From contig JAFKEW010000062.1 of NCBI GenBank assembly GCA_017308375.1, positions 21,686 to 85,685 on the forward strand: DNA of 64,000 nucleotides. The letters run 5' to 3'. Shown here one piece after another: positions 26,107-33,900 of this stretch. This DNA comes from Alphaproteobacteria bacterium (GTDB lineage Bacteria > Pseudomonadota > Alphaproteobacteria > Micropepsales > Micropepsaceae). A program made the position numbers and the translations under genes. Numbering within the stretch: the stretch's first letter is position 1; the number at the start of each line of letters is the position of its first letter. The notes under the pieces are model-generated. The model was not told the origin of the DNA and did not search any database. It saw nothing but the letters and a program-made list of their open reading frames with translations.

Positions 26107-26862
26107 ATGAAATCTCCGCTGCGCATTTTCTCCCGTGTCGCGATGATCGCGATTGCCGGGGCGGCATTGTCCGGCTGCGGCGCCATCGACCGAATCGAGA
26201 ATATCGGCAAGCCGCCGGCACTCGCCCCCGTCACCAATCCGGTGCAGGAGGCGGGCTATCAGCGGGTCAGCATTCCGACACCGGCGCAGGCAGGCCCGCG
26301 TGAGGCCAATTCGTTGTGGCGGCCGGGTTCGCGCAGCTTCTTCAACGATCCGCGCGCCAGCCATGTCGGCGATATTCTGACCATCGACATTTCGATTGCC
26401 GATGCCGCCAAGATCTCCAACACCACCACGCGCAGCCGCGCCAATTCCGACGATGCCAATCTGACCAATTTCTTCGGTCTGGAAGGCACGCTGACGCGCA
26501 TCCTGCCGTCGGGCGCGAACCCGGCCAGCCTGGTCAAGATGGGTTCGGACACTTCCAATGTCGGGGCAGGCTCGGTCAACCGTTCGGAATCGATCAACCT
26601 GACCTTGGCCGGAATCGTGACCCAGGTGCTGCCCAACGGCAATCTAGTGGTGCGCGGCCATCAGCAGGTGCGGGTCAACAACGAACTGCGCGATCTGCAG
26701 ATTTCCGGCATCGTGCGCACCGAAGACATCACCAGCGAAAACACCGTCAACCTGTCGCAGATTGCGGAGGCGCGGGTGTCTTACGGCGGGCAGGGGCAGA
26801 TCACCGATGTGCAGCAGCCGCGCTATGGCTCACAGCTCTACGACATCCTGATGCCGTTCTGA
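26107..26862 (+). CDS. flgH: Flagellar L-ring lipoprotein FlgH
   Basis: From ATG 26107 the protein has 251 residues, a lipoprotein signal with lipobox LSGC (Cys about residue 23) and the FlgH blocks: ANSLWRPGSRSFFNDPRASH, VGDILTIDISI, LPNGNLVVRGHQQVRVNNEL and the C-terminal GQGQITDVQQPRYGSQLYDI. FlgH forms the outer-membrane L-ring. An upstream in-frame ATG at 26086 overlaps the flgA end and precedes the signal peptide, so it is less likely. This is the last gene of the operon; a strong terminator follows. Confidence 0.94.
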   Translation: MKSPLRIFSRVAMIAIAGAALSGCGAIDRIENIGKPPALAPVTNPVQEAGYQRVSIPTPAQAGPREANSLWRPGSRSFFNDPRASHVGDILTIDISIADAAKISNTTTRSRANSDDANLTNFFGLEGTLTRILPSGANPASLVKMGSDTSNVGAGSVNRSESINLTLAGIVTQVLPNGNLVVRGHQQVRVNNELRDLQISGIVRTEDITSENTVNLSQIAEARVSYGGQGQITDVQQPRYGSQLYDILMPF

Positions 26863-26886
26863 GCGGCGGGGGAAGCCTGAATCAGA

Positions 26887-26914
26887 AAACGCGCCGGCGA
26901 AAACCGGCGCGTTT
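26887..26914 (+). terminator. Rho-independent terminator after flgH
   Basis: An 11-bp perfect stem (AAACGCGCCGG/CCGGCGCGTTT) encloses a 6-base loop and is followed by T-rich sequence (CGTTTAGG). It lies 25 bases after the flgH stop and before the convergent dksA gene. The A-rich left side means it could act for dksA on the other strand as well. Confidence 0.75.
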
Positions 26915-26943
26915 CGTTTAGGCATGATGTCGTTTCGCGGCTT

Positions 26944-27360
26944 TCAATCGTCGCGATAAACGCGCTCGCGCCGTTCGTGGCGTTCCTGTGCCTCGATCGA
27001 AAGGGTGGCGATGGGCCGTGCGTCCAGCCGCTTCAGCGAAATGGGTTCGCCCGTTTCTTCGCAAAATCCGTAAGAGCCGTCTTCAAGGCGGCGTAGCGCG
27101 GCATCGATCTTGGCGATCAGCTTGCGCTGGCGGTCGCGGGTGCGCAGTTCGAGCTGACGTTCGGCCTCGGTGGAGGCACGATCGGCCAGATCGGCGAAAG
27201 GCGTGGTTTCAGTTTGCAGATTCTGGATGGTTTCGCGGCTTTCGCGTAAAATCTCGTCTTTCCAACGGGCCAGTTTGCGCCGAAAATATTCGCGCTGCCT
27301 TTCATTCATGAAGGGCTCACTCTCCGACGGTCTGTAGCCGGCGGGAAGTTCGATTCCCAT
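26944..27360 (-). CDS. dksA: RNA polymerase-binding transcription factor DksA
   Basis: The 138-residue protein from ATG 27360 (MGIELPAGYRPSESEPFMNE) has the DksA coiled coil (YFRRKLARWKDEILRESRET to ASTEAERQLELRTRDRQRKL) and the C-terminal finger region SYGFCEETGEPISLKRLDAR. Only one of the four zinc cysteines remains, as in typical alphaproteobacterial DksA. DksA binds the RNA polymerase secondary channel and works with ppGpp. The frame is open upstream to 27579, but that part is Arg/Pro-rich noise. Proximity to flgH is also seen in Caulobacter. Confidence 0.9.
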   Translation of the reverse strand: MGIELPAGYRPSESEPFMNERQREYFRRKLARWKDEILRESRETIQNLQTETTPFADLADRASTEAERQLELRTRDRQRKLIAKIDAALRRLEDGSYGFCEETGEPISLKRLDARPIATLSIEAQERHERRERVYRDD

Positions 27361-27732
27361 GCAGACTCCTTGGCGTGCCACATTCGCGAGGCCGGGGTTA
27401 TAGCGGCGCGGGGCGGCGCCTTCAATCCCATTGCGGCACGCCGGGCCCGCGGGGAAATTCGCATATTCCCAAAGGCTTAATTTGGCGCTGCCATGCCGCG
27501 CCCGGGCCGCTCTCCGAGCAGGACCTGCCGGGGTGCGGCGGCAGTGCGCAAACGCACCGGAATGGGCGGGCGTCAACACGCCGAAATGCGTTTATGCCGC
27601 CATGGGTTAAGGGGCGGCGGCCCCGGTAGAAATCGCGCGCCAAACGGGCCGGTTTTGGGATGGACAGGCCATCCGCCATGGCCTATACCCCCGCGCTCCA
27701 CGCAGGCAGACGATTTCGCGTGGAACCCATGA
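27361..27732. other. Gene-free stretch between dksA and the initiator tRNA
   Basis: These 372 bases contain only short frames with Arg/Pro-rich translations and no family resemblance. The promoters of dksA (leftward) and of the tRNA gene (rightward) must lie here, but I cannot point to convincing -35/-10 boxes. Confidence 0.5.
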
Positions 27733-27809
<77 letters not shown>

Positions 27810-27840
27810 AAATCCCCCGCCTTATCAGCGGCATACGAAC

Positions 27841-27875
27841 AAGCCCCGGCCACCGCGCCGGGGCTTTTCTTTTTA
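27841..27875 (+). terminator. Rho-independent terminator after tRNA-fMet
   Basis: A perfect 10-bp stem (AAGCCCCGGC/GCCGGGGCTT) with a 6-base loop is followed by TTTCTTTTTA. It ends the tRNA transcript 32 bases downstream of CCA. The prophage boundary should lie at or just right of this point. Confidence 0.85.
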
Positions 27876-27896
27876 CCTCAACGCCACCTCAACATT

Positions 27897-30725
27897 TTAC
27901 CCGGCCGCGCGCCGCTTCCGCTTCGTGGCAGCGGCCACGGTGGGATCCAGTGGAGCCGCCCCTCGCTCGAACAGCTGAAACAGATGCTCGACGCGCTCCC
28001 GCTCGAAGCGGAAGCTTGAACGCCGATAGAGCCGATCGACCGCCTTATCGAGAGCTTCGTGGGCTTTCCGAAGAACAGGCGGCATGGCGTCAGGATCATA
28101 GAGATCCTCAAGGGTCGAAGTAGGGAAGCCGGCTCGGGCATCGAGCACCGCCTGGGCCAACGTCTCAACTTCTTTCTCCTTTGCGGGCGTCATCTCAGGC
28201 CAAGGAAACGAGTTGTAGACGGCGGGAGAGTAGCTATATCGGCTTTCTAAGCGGCCAGCGACAGTCCGCATCCAGCCCATATGCATCGCCGAGGTGAGAA
28301 TGCCGAAATACAAGAGCGGCGCAGCAACGATGATCTGCAGCTTGTTTGAAGCGATGACCTCGGGCCCCAACACTGCCATCGGGATATACTCCCGCGTCTC
28401 CGACGACACCTCGGGCACCGCGAGATAAGGCCCGGACGGTTGCCGATCCTGAGTGAACAGCGTCGGATATTTTGCGTAGGCCTGAACGCTTGGCGTCGGG
28501 CTCAATAGGCGCCCAGCACGGACGCGATCCAGGCGCTCCTGAACAGCCGCTGACCGCCGAATCTCGGCAGGGTCCGCGTCCTTCAGCCAAAGGCACCACC
28601 GCCACTCCCCCGAAATGAGCTCGTCACCCCCGACATACGGCCGAAGCCATTTTGCAGCGCTTGGATCCCTGGCCAGAAGGTCCGCCTTGTTCTCGTCGTC
28701 GAGGATCAGGTTGCTGTGGGTGATATAACCACCTTCCGGCCGTCGCAGCCGCGCGCCGTCCGTGGGCTGGCTTCCCTTGTGCATACGGAGCCGACCATGT
28801 GGCGGCCGAGAGCGGGCCGGCACGGAGTACTGCGGTCCGTCAATCAGATACCCGTTGATGCGCATGACCTTCGAGGCGTGAGGATCCCCGCGAACGTGGT
28901 CGTATTCGAAGATCGTCCGGCTCTTCGGATCTCCCCAAGTCATACCGACGATCACGCAATGGACTGCGGCCTTGCCGCGCGCCTCGCTGTTCCACTGAAA
29001 GGTCCGGTGAGCGAAATGGATCGACACGCCCATGCCGAACAGATGAGGCCATAGGATGCCGCACTGCTCGCCTTGAGTGATGGAGTTGGTCGAGACGAGC
29101 GCGATGTCGATCGCCTTGTTGGCAGCGCTGTACTCCACCGCCTTCTTGAACCAGCAGGTGACATAGTCGAGGCGATTGACCTGCCCCTGCCGTCCCCAAG
29201 TGCGAGCCATGTCGACCTGCTGCCCGACCGTCCGGTACTGGTGGCCGCGAAAGGGTGGATTGCCAAAAAGGAAGGTGCACTCTGAAGGCGGCAGAACCTC
29301 CGACCAATCGATCTCGAGCGCGTTGCCGACGACGATGTGGGGTGACTTTCTGAGGGGGATGCGAACGTAGTAGGGGCCGAACTCCAAGCTGAGCCGGTTG
29401 TTCATCATGTGGTCCATCATCCACATGGCGGTCTCGGCGATGCGGGCCGGGAACTCTCCTATCTCGATGCCGTAGAACTGGTCGACGTTGATGCGCGAGA
29501 GATCGGAGGCATCCAGCAGACCCATGAATTCACCGTGCGCATCCCGCTGATAGTCGATCAGCTCACGCACGACCTCAATCTCCAGGAGCCGAAGCTCGCG
29601 GTAGGCGATAATCAGGAAGTTGCCGCACCCGCAGGCCGGATCGAAGAATCGCATCTGGCCCAGACGGTCGCGAAACCGCTCCAGATCGGCGCGGCGCCGG
29701 TTATCGCGGCGCCCCTTGATGTGCTCAAACTCATCCCGAAGCGCATCAAGGAAGAGCGGCTGGATCACCTTAAGAATGTTAGTTTCGTTGGTGTAGTGAG
29801 CACCCTGCTCGCGGCGCTCACCGCGGTCCATCACCGACTGGAAAAGCGAGCCAAAAATAGCCGGCGAGATTTCCGACCAGTCAAACCGACACGCCGCCAA
29901 AAGGCGCTCGCGCATCTCACTGTTGAAGGAAGGAAGCCGGAGGCTCTCCTTGAACAGATCGCCGTTCACATAAGGAAACTGCTGCAGATCCTCGTCCAGC
30001 GTCCGTGCGCGCTTATCATCCGGCGTGTCGAGGGTCTGGAACAGCGCAGCGAGCCAACCGCCGAGATCGGAGCCGTCCTCACGCGTTCGGCTTTCCAGGA
30101 ACTCCTCGAACACGCCCCGCGGCTCAAAGATGCCGGTGTCGTCCGCAAAGAGGCAGAACACGATGCGAACCAGAAACCGCTCAAGGTCATGCCCGACATA
30201 TCCCGAATCTTCGAGCGCGTCGTGCAGCGCGCCAACGAGTTCCGAGGCCTTGATGTTGACGGGGTCTTGATCCTTGAAGGTCGCCTTTTGGACACCAGTG
30301 ATAAACCCGAGCTTATGGACGTGCTTATGAAGATCGGCGAGGCTGAACTTCAGCTCTTCGCCTTCGTCCAGGTCATAGAGTTCAAATGTCTGGAAGTCGC
30401 TCAGAAGGATGTAGCGCGGCAATGAGCTGTTGCTGAGACCGGGGAAGTAGTCGAGAGCCTGCGTTTTGGCCTTCTTCAGATCCCGGCCGGCGCTCTTTTG
30501 CTCAACAAGCAACACACCTTTCCAGAACAAATCGATGAAGCCCCGCTTGTCGCCGAGGTTCTTGACCGGTTCCTCAAAAGAGGCAACGCGGCGGACCGGG
30601 ACACCAAAGACCTCGAAGAAGTCTCGATAGAATAGCTGGGTCTCCCCCTTCTCATAACCTTGCCCCGCCCATTCGCGGGAAAAAGAAGCAGCACGTGATC
30701 GAATCTCATTCCAAGAAAGACGCAT
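27897..30725 (-). CDS. MmeI-like type II restriction-methylation enzyme
   Basis: This 942-residue single-chain protein matches the MmeI-like class. The N-terminal nuclease-like domain has D65 in GFIDLFWKG and E75-x-K77 in VEQKSAG, which fits a D-(X)n-ExK site. A helical spacer follows, then an adenine methyltransferase with motif I FFDPACGCGNFL and motif IV FGNPPFRG, then a target-recognition region and C-terminal helices. Such enzymes methylate adenine on one strand and cut at a distance. No partner specificity or restriction gene is present. It sits between the prophage lysis genes and tRNA-fMet, a usual place for superinfection-defence cargo. Whether it cuts DNA or only methylates cannot be read here. 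Confidence 0.82.
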   Translation of the reverse strand: MRLSWNEIRSRAASFSREWAGQGYEKGETQLFYRDFFEVFGVPVRRVASFEEPVKNLGDKRGFIDLFWKGVLLVEQKSAGRDLKKAKTQALDYFPGLSNSSLPRYILLSDFQTFELYDLDEGEELKFSLADLHKHVHKLGFITGVQKATFKDQDPVNIKASELVGALHDALEDSGYVGHDLERFLVRIVFCLFADDTGIFEPRGVFEEFLESRTREDGSDLGGWLAALFQTLDTPDDKRARTLDEDLQQFPYVNGDLFKESLRLPSFNSEMRERLLAACRFDWSEISPAIFGSLFQSVMDRGERREQGAHYTNETNILKVIQPLFLDALRDEFEHIKGRRDNRRRADLERFRDRLGQMRFFDPACGCGNFLIIAYRELRLLEIEVVRELIDYQRDAHGEFMGLLDASDLSRINVDQFYGIEIGEFPARIAETAMWMMDHMMNNRLSLEFGPYYVRIPLRKSPHIVVGNALEIDWSEVLPPSECTFLFGNPPFRGHQYRTVGQQVDMARTWGRQGQVNRLDYVTCWFKKAVEYSAANKAIDIALVSTNSITQGEQCGILWPHLFGMGVSIHFAHRTFQWNSEARGKAAVHCVIVGMTWGDPKSRTIFEYDHVRGDPHASKVMRINGYLIDGPQYSVPARSRPPHGRLRMHKGSQPTDGARLRRPEGGYITHSNLILDDENKADLLARDPSAAKWLRPYVGGDELISGEWRWCLWLKDADPAEIRRSAAVQERLDRVRAGRLLSPTPSVQAYAKYPTLFTQDRQPSGPYLAVPEVSSETREYIPMAVLGPEVIASNKLQIIVAAPLLYFGILTSAMHMGWMRTVAGRLESRYSYSPAVYNSFPWPEMTPAKEKEVETLAQAVLDARAGFPTSTLEDLYDPDAMPPVLRKAHEALDKAVDRLYRRSSFRFERERVEHLFQLFERGAAPLDPTVAAATKRKRRAAG

Positions 30726-30798
30726 AGACAGGCCCCCATTTGCTTCACGGTGTATCCGCTCGGGGGCGCCCCGTCGAGTTATGCGTCACGCCGCGCCA

Positions 30799-31020
30799 TC
30801 ATTGCCTGCGCAGCTCGATCTCGATCCGCTCGAGTGCAGCGACGGTCGGCCCATAGACATAGGCGAACTTGCCAAGCGCGCGGTTTTGCAGATCCCGGTA
30901 GAAGCCGAGCCATCGGCCCAGGTCCGCGATCGGGAACTCGCCCGTCCATCCACCACGCCGCATGTGAACCGTGGACCCGTCCTGGGACAGCCATGCCTCC
31001 GGCGACGGCACTGGCGGCAT
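30799..31020 (-). CDS. Small phage protein, unknown
   Basis: A 73-residue protein (MPPVPSPEAWLSQDGSTVHM to LERIEIELRRQ) with balanced composition and the segment DLGRWLGFYRDLQNRALGKF. I do not recognise a family. The ATG lies 3 bases after the stop of the 46-residue membrane protein upstream, which argues for translation as a pair. Confidence 0.55.
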   Translation of the reverse strand: MPPVPSPEAWLSQDGSTVHMRRGGWTGEFPIADLGRWLGFYRDLQNRALGKFAYVYGPTVAALERIEIELRRQ

Positions 31021-31023
31021 GCC

Positions 31024-31164
31024 CTAGACCACCAGGCCGATGAAGAAACCGGCGGCGATGCCCGCCCAGAACAGAACCGCCCCCAACAAACACAAAATGA
31101 CGCCGGCGCCCTCGGGAAGGCGGCCGGCGTCATCATCGGAGCACTCGTCGTCGTGGTCTGTCAT
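31024..31164 (-). CDS. Small single-span membrane protein, unknown
   Basis: This 46-residue frame starts MTDHDDECSDDDAGRLPEGA and ends in one hydrophobic helix (GVILCLLGAVLFWAGIAAGF to GLVV). GGAGAGG lies just before the ATG at 31164. It is directly followed by the 73-residue gene. Position after the spanins suggests a lysis accessory or membrane-exclusion protein, but nothing in the sequence proves a role. Confidence 0.5.
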   Translation of the reverse strand: MTDHDDECSDDDAGRLPEGAGVILCLLGAVLFWAGIAAGFFIGLVV

Positions 31165-31292
31165 AGCCCCTCTCCATTGTTACGGAGCCGAGCAAACCAT
31201 GCGGCGCAGTGCGGCGGGGAGGCGCGCGCTGGCGCGGCCAAGTTGCATTTGGTGCCGGGACGCGGCTAATGCTGCCTACGGAGGATTTCTCG

Positions 31293-31469
31293 ATGGGATA
31301 TTGGGAGCAGATCGGCGTAGCGAACCGGCGGCACCAGGAGCGCCGGGCGGGCATGGACCCGCGGCGGAGATGGATCCAGGACGCGGTGAGCAAAACGGCC
31401 ATGATCGTGGCAGCGGTCGCCATTTGGGCCATCATCCTCGGTCCGGTGCTCATTCCGCTTTTCCGCTAA
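31293..31469 (+). CDS. Small rightward membrane protein within the leftward prophage
   Basis: From the ATG at 31293, preceded by CGGAGGA at good spacing, 58 residues are encoded: a basic N-terminal region (MGYWEQIGVANRRHQERRAG) and one C-terminal membrane helix (AMIVAAVAIWAIILGPVLIP). It is antisense to the local operon and ends overlapping the Rz1 stop by 4 bases. A gene read against the late operon may be expressed in the lysogen (moron-like). The function is unknown. Confidence 0.5.
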   Translation: MGYWEQIGVANRRHQERRAGMDPRRRWIQDAVSKTAMIVAAVAIWAIILGPVLIPLFR

Positions 31470-31672
31470 CGTCCGAGGCAAGCGTCCAGCATCTGGTAGT
31501 GTCGCTCGAGCGCCACCGCCCAGCGATCAATAACCGGATCACCGGCACCCTGCAGCGCCGCCACCGCAGCCCGGGGCGGCGAAGGAAGATCCGGGCAGTC
31601 ACTCGTCACGTGCACGGTCGTGCAGCCGGCCATAGGCATCGCCAGGATCAAGAGGACGATCCGCAATTTCAT
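31466..31672 (-). CDS. Rz1-like outer-membrane spanin lipoprotein
   Basis: The ATG at 31672 is preceded by AAGGAG at 8-base spacing and gives a 68-residue lipoprotein: signal MKLRIVLLILAMPMAGC with lipobox MAGC (Cys17) and a Pro-containing body (CPDLPSPPRA). It overlaps the end of the Rz-like gene in another frame (31599-31672), the classic nested Rz/Rz1 layout. Together they would fuse inner and outer membranes in the last step of lysis. Confidence 0.7.
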   Translation of the reverse strand: MKLRIVLLILAMPMAGCTTVHVTSDCPDLPSPPRAAVAALQGAGDPVIDRWAVALERHYQMLDACLGR

Positions 31673-31889
31673 CGTAACGCTCCTTGAGTTGATCGCGGCG
31701 GGCTTGGTCCCGGCGCTCGATTTCATCGCGACCATGCCGCCGGCCCTTGGCATAGACGCCCCAGCCGAGCCCGAGCGTGACCACCGCCAAGGCGAGCCGC
31801 CATCCACCGATACGCCAGGCGGCCGCCACCACCGCGATGCCGAGCACCAGCCACCAGTGCTCGAGCAGCCACCACAGCGCGCCGATCAT
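31599..31889 (-). CDS. Rz-like inner-membrane spanin
   Basis: 96 residues from the ATG at 31889, which overlaps the endolysin stop. Two hydrophobic stretches (WWLLEHWWLVLGIAVVAAAW and RLALAVVTLGLGWGVYA) precede a charged helix (GRRHGRDEIERRDQARRDQL). Most Rz proteins have one membrane segment, so the extra one is unusual. The call rests on its position after the endolysin and on the overlapping Rz1-like lipoprotein. Confidence 0.6.
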   Translation of the reverse strand: MIGALWWLLEHWWLVLGIAVVAAAWRIGGWRLALAVVTLGLGWGVYAKGRRHGRDEIERRDQARRDQLKERYDEIADRPLDPGDAYGRLHDRARDE

Positions 31890-32566
31890 GCCGGGTCCGC
31901 CTGTTTGCGGGCGATGACGAAGCGCCAGACCAGCACCCCGATCAGGACCACCGCGCCGATCTGCAAGATCGGCTGGTCCGCGATGGCACCGATAAGGCCC
32001 GAGGCGGCCGCGCCGATGCCCGCGAGCCCGCCGGGATCCTTGACGATGGCGTCGATGGCGCTCGGCTCCTTGGGAGGCTGGGCGGCAACCGTGTTGGACG
32101 AAGCGAAGCCGCCACGCGCCCATAGGCCGGCTTCGGAGGCACGCCGGTTGATCAGCCCCTCCATGACCTTGCCATCATTGAACTTCCAGCGCGCCAGCTG
32201 GGCTGGCACCGCGTCGTACTGCCCCGCATTGAGTTTGCGCAGCAGCGTCGAGTCCGCGAAGGCCTGATCCCCGATATTGTAGGTGAACGACACCAGCGCA
32301 CCGTGCTGGTTGTCGGTCAGCTCGACCTTCACCAGCCGCTCGACCACCGCCGAGACGCGGAGTAACTCGCGCTCGATCCAGGCCGCCGCGGAGGCCTCGT
32401 TGATCGTGTCGCCCTGACGCACCGCCCGACCGTTGATGCGGGTCTGGCCGTAACCGATGGTCCAGGGAGTGCCGTCACGCGAACCGGGGTCCGGATAGGC
32501 TTCCGAACGAAAGCCCTCGAGCTGCTTGATGTGGGCGATGACCTCCTGCGAGAGCTCACGCGTCAT
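31886..32566 (-). CDS. Phage endolysin, GH24 lysozyme with C-terminal membrane segments
   Basis: The 226-residue protein has the T4-type lysozyme domain: IKQLEGFRSEAYPDP with catalytic Glu17, PWTIGYGQT with the conserved Thr-Gly-Tyr-Gly, and LVSFTYNIGDQAF and LARWKFNDGKVMEGLINRR. It cleaves the glycan strands of peptidoglycan. After the domain there are two hydrophobic segments (about 168-186 and 191-212, ILQIGAVVLIGVLVWRFVIA), so it may be tail-anchored instead of freely soluble. The ATG follows AAAGGAGGT, an almost perfect ribosome-binding site. A terminator lies just upstream. Confidence 0.88.
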   Translation of the reverse strand: MTRELSQEVIAHIKQLEGFRSEAYPDPGSRDGTPWTIGYGQTRINGRAVRQGDTINEASAAAWIERELLRVSAVVERLVKVELTDNQHGALVSFTYNIGDQAFADSTLLRKLNAGQYDAVPAQLARWKFNDGKVMEGLINRRASEAGLWARGGFASSNTVAAQPPKEPSAIDAIVKDPGGLAGIGAAASGLIGAIADQPILQIGAVVLIGVLVWRFVIARKQADPA

Positions 32567-32586
32567 TGCGACCTCCTTTGCCGTTG

Positions 32587-32615
32587 AAAAAGAAAAAGCC
32601 GCCCGGAGGCGGCTT
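32587..32615 (-). terminator. Rho-independent terminator between holin-like genes and endolysin
   Basis: Read leftward, an 8-bp stem (AAGCCGCC/GGCGGCTT) with a 4-base loop is followed by TTTCTTTTTC. It lies only about 20 bases before the endolysin ATG, so the endolysin is expressed by read-through or from another promoter. Confidence 0.75.
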
Positions 32616-32641
32616 GGTAGGATTGGGGGATGCGGCGCGGC

Positions 32642-32770
32642 TTAGGGGAACAGCGCCGGCAGCAAGAACCAGAGCACGATGAAGATCAGGAACCCGATGC
32701 GGATCGTGTGCATGGCGTCACGGTCCGGCGAGCATTTCGGGCGGCGCAAAATCCGATGCTCATTTTCCAT
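32642..32770 (-). CDS. Small single-span membrane protein, possible lysis accessory
   Basis: This 42-residue frame starts MENEHRILRRPKCSPDRDAM and ends in a membrane helix (IRIGFLIFIVLWFLLPALFP). GAGGAGAG precedes the ATG at 32770, which overlaps the end of the holin-like gene by 11 bases. Position between the holin-like protein and the endolysin suggests a holin partner or antiholin; this is an inference. Confidence 0.55.
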   Translation of the reverse strand: MENEHRILRRPKCSPDRDAMHTIRIGFLIFIVLWFLLPALFP

Positions 32771-33095
32771 CCGCACTCTCCTCGACTTTCTTGTCGATGA
32801 AGCGCTCGATCAGCGTCACGGCGATTAACCCGACAAGAAATGATGCGGCACAAAGCGTGCCCAGCGCGCCGGACATTTCCTCGGGCAGGTCACCAATCCA
32901 TGGCCGGAGCAGTAGAGGGGCCAATACCCCAACCCCGAAACTGGTTCCCGAACCGATGAAAACGACGCGAAGCCCTTCCTTCCAGCCCGTCTTGAGCGTG
33001 GCGGATCGGACCGCGCCACCCAGCGCGCCGAAAAACGCAAGCAACGCGCCGCGCTCGTTGAAGATCTCCCAAAACAGGCGCGGCCCATCGCTCAC
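32760..33095 (-). CDS. Holin-like membrane protein
   Basis: The 111-residue protein has three hydrophobic segments (LLAFFGALGGAVRSATL; VVFIGSGTSFGVGVLAPLLL; LGTLCAASFLVGLIAVTLIE) and a charged C-terminus. Size, topology and location before the endolysin fit a class I holin, which forms the lesion that triggers lysis. No holin family can be named from motifs alone. Confidence 0.6.
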   Translation of the reverse strand: MSDGPRLFWEIFNERGALLAFFGALGGAVRSATLKTGWKEGLRVVFIGSGTSFGVGVLAPLLLRPWIGDLPEEMSGALGTLCAASFLVGLIAVTLIERFIDKKVEESADGK

Positions 33096-33149
33096 AGCAT
33101 GCCCTCTTTTTTCTTTTAGCCTTTTCAGATTCTGTCTGGGCCGGCCAGA

Positions 33150-33890
33150 TCACGAACCCGGTGCGGCAAAGGTCAGATGCTGGATGGCGATGCGCACCGC
33201 CCCGCCGGTGAAGTCGCTGCCAACGGCGGTCAGACGCACCGGCGTGTCGCTGTAGTAGGCGGTCGGGCCGATGATGCCGATGTTCGTGCTCCCGGCCGCG
33301 ATGCCCAGCGACCCGCCGAATTTGCTCGCCTCGCCCGAGACGCCACAATCGTAGGACGTGGCGCCGGTGACGGCGGTCACGGTCCGGCAGGACACCGCCA
33401 GGACGATAGACCGCGCCGGGATGACGATCGACGAGTCGACGGTTGGCCCGGAGAGGCCGGAGAGCAGCTCCTCGGAGGTGGCAAGGCCGATGCTCGAGCC
33501 GGCGGAGCCTTGCGCCAGCGTGACGCTCGGAGCCGGCGTAAAGCCGCCACCGCCGCCGACCGCCACCCAGCTGGCGCCGGTGCGGACAACGAGCACAACC
33601 TCATCCTCGACCCACGCCACCCATCCGGTGCGCGCGAACAGACGCCACCAGGCACCATCGGCATAGAGAGCGACGTCACCGTCCCAGCCACTCCACATGC
33701 CGGTCGCGCCAGCGGCGACGATATAGCGGGAGCCCTCGACCGGGGATCCCGGCGGCGCGGTCAGGCCCCGATCCTTGACCGAAAGCTGCACCATCCCATC
33801 GAGCAGGCGCAGCGCCTCATTGTGGGTGACGTGCTTCTGCGCCTGGCTGGCCTCGATATAGGGCAGGAGCAGGTTGATCGTATCGGCCAT
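33150..33890 (-). CDS. DUF2793 tail protein
   Basis: 246 residues from ATG 33890 (MADTINLLLPYIEASQAQKH). The N-terminal half has the DUF2793 signature: LPYIEASQAQKHVTHNEALR, LDGMVQLSV and WRLFARTGWVAWVEDEVVLV. This family follows the GTA-type hub gene in many alphaproteobacterial phages and is probably part of the tail tip or a fibre. The C-terminal half (about 120-246) is Gly/Ser/Thr-rich and beta-rich, likely a receptor-facing domain. It follows the hub gene by 10 bases. Confidence 0.78.
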   Translation of the reverse strand: MADTINLLLPYIEASQAQKHVTHNEALRLLDGMVQLSVKDRGLTAPPGSPVEGSRYIVAAGATGMWSGWDGDVALYADGAWWRLFARTGWVAWVEDEVVLVVRTGASWVAVGGGGGFTPAPSVTLAQGSAGSSIGLATSEELLSGLSGPTVDSSIVIPARSIVLAVSCRTVTAVTGATSYDCGVSGEASKFGGSLGIAAGSTNIGIIGPTAYYSDTPVRLTAVGSDFTGGAVRIAIQHLTFAAPGS

Positions 33891-33900
33891 GGAGAACCCC

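Noticed and set aside
26944..27360. DksA with lost zinc finger as a novelty
   Set aside because: One-cysteine DksA is the normal form in alphaproteobacteria.
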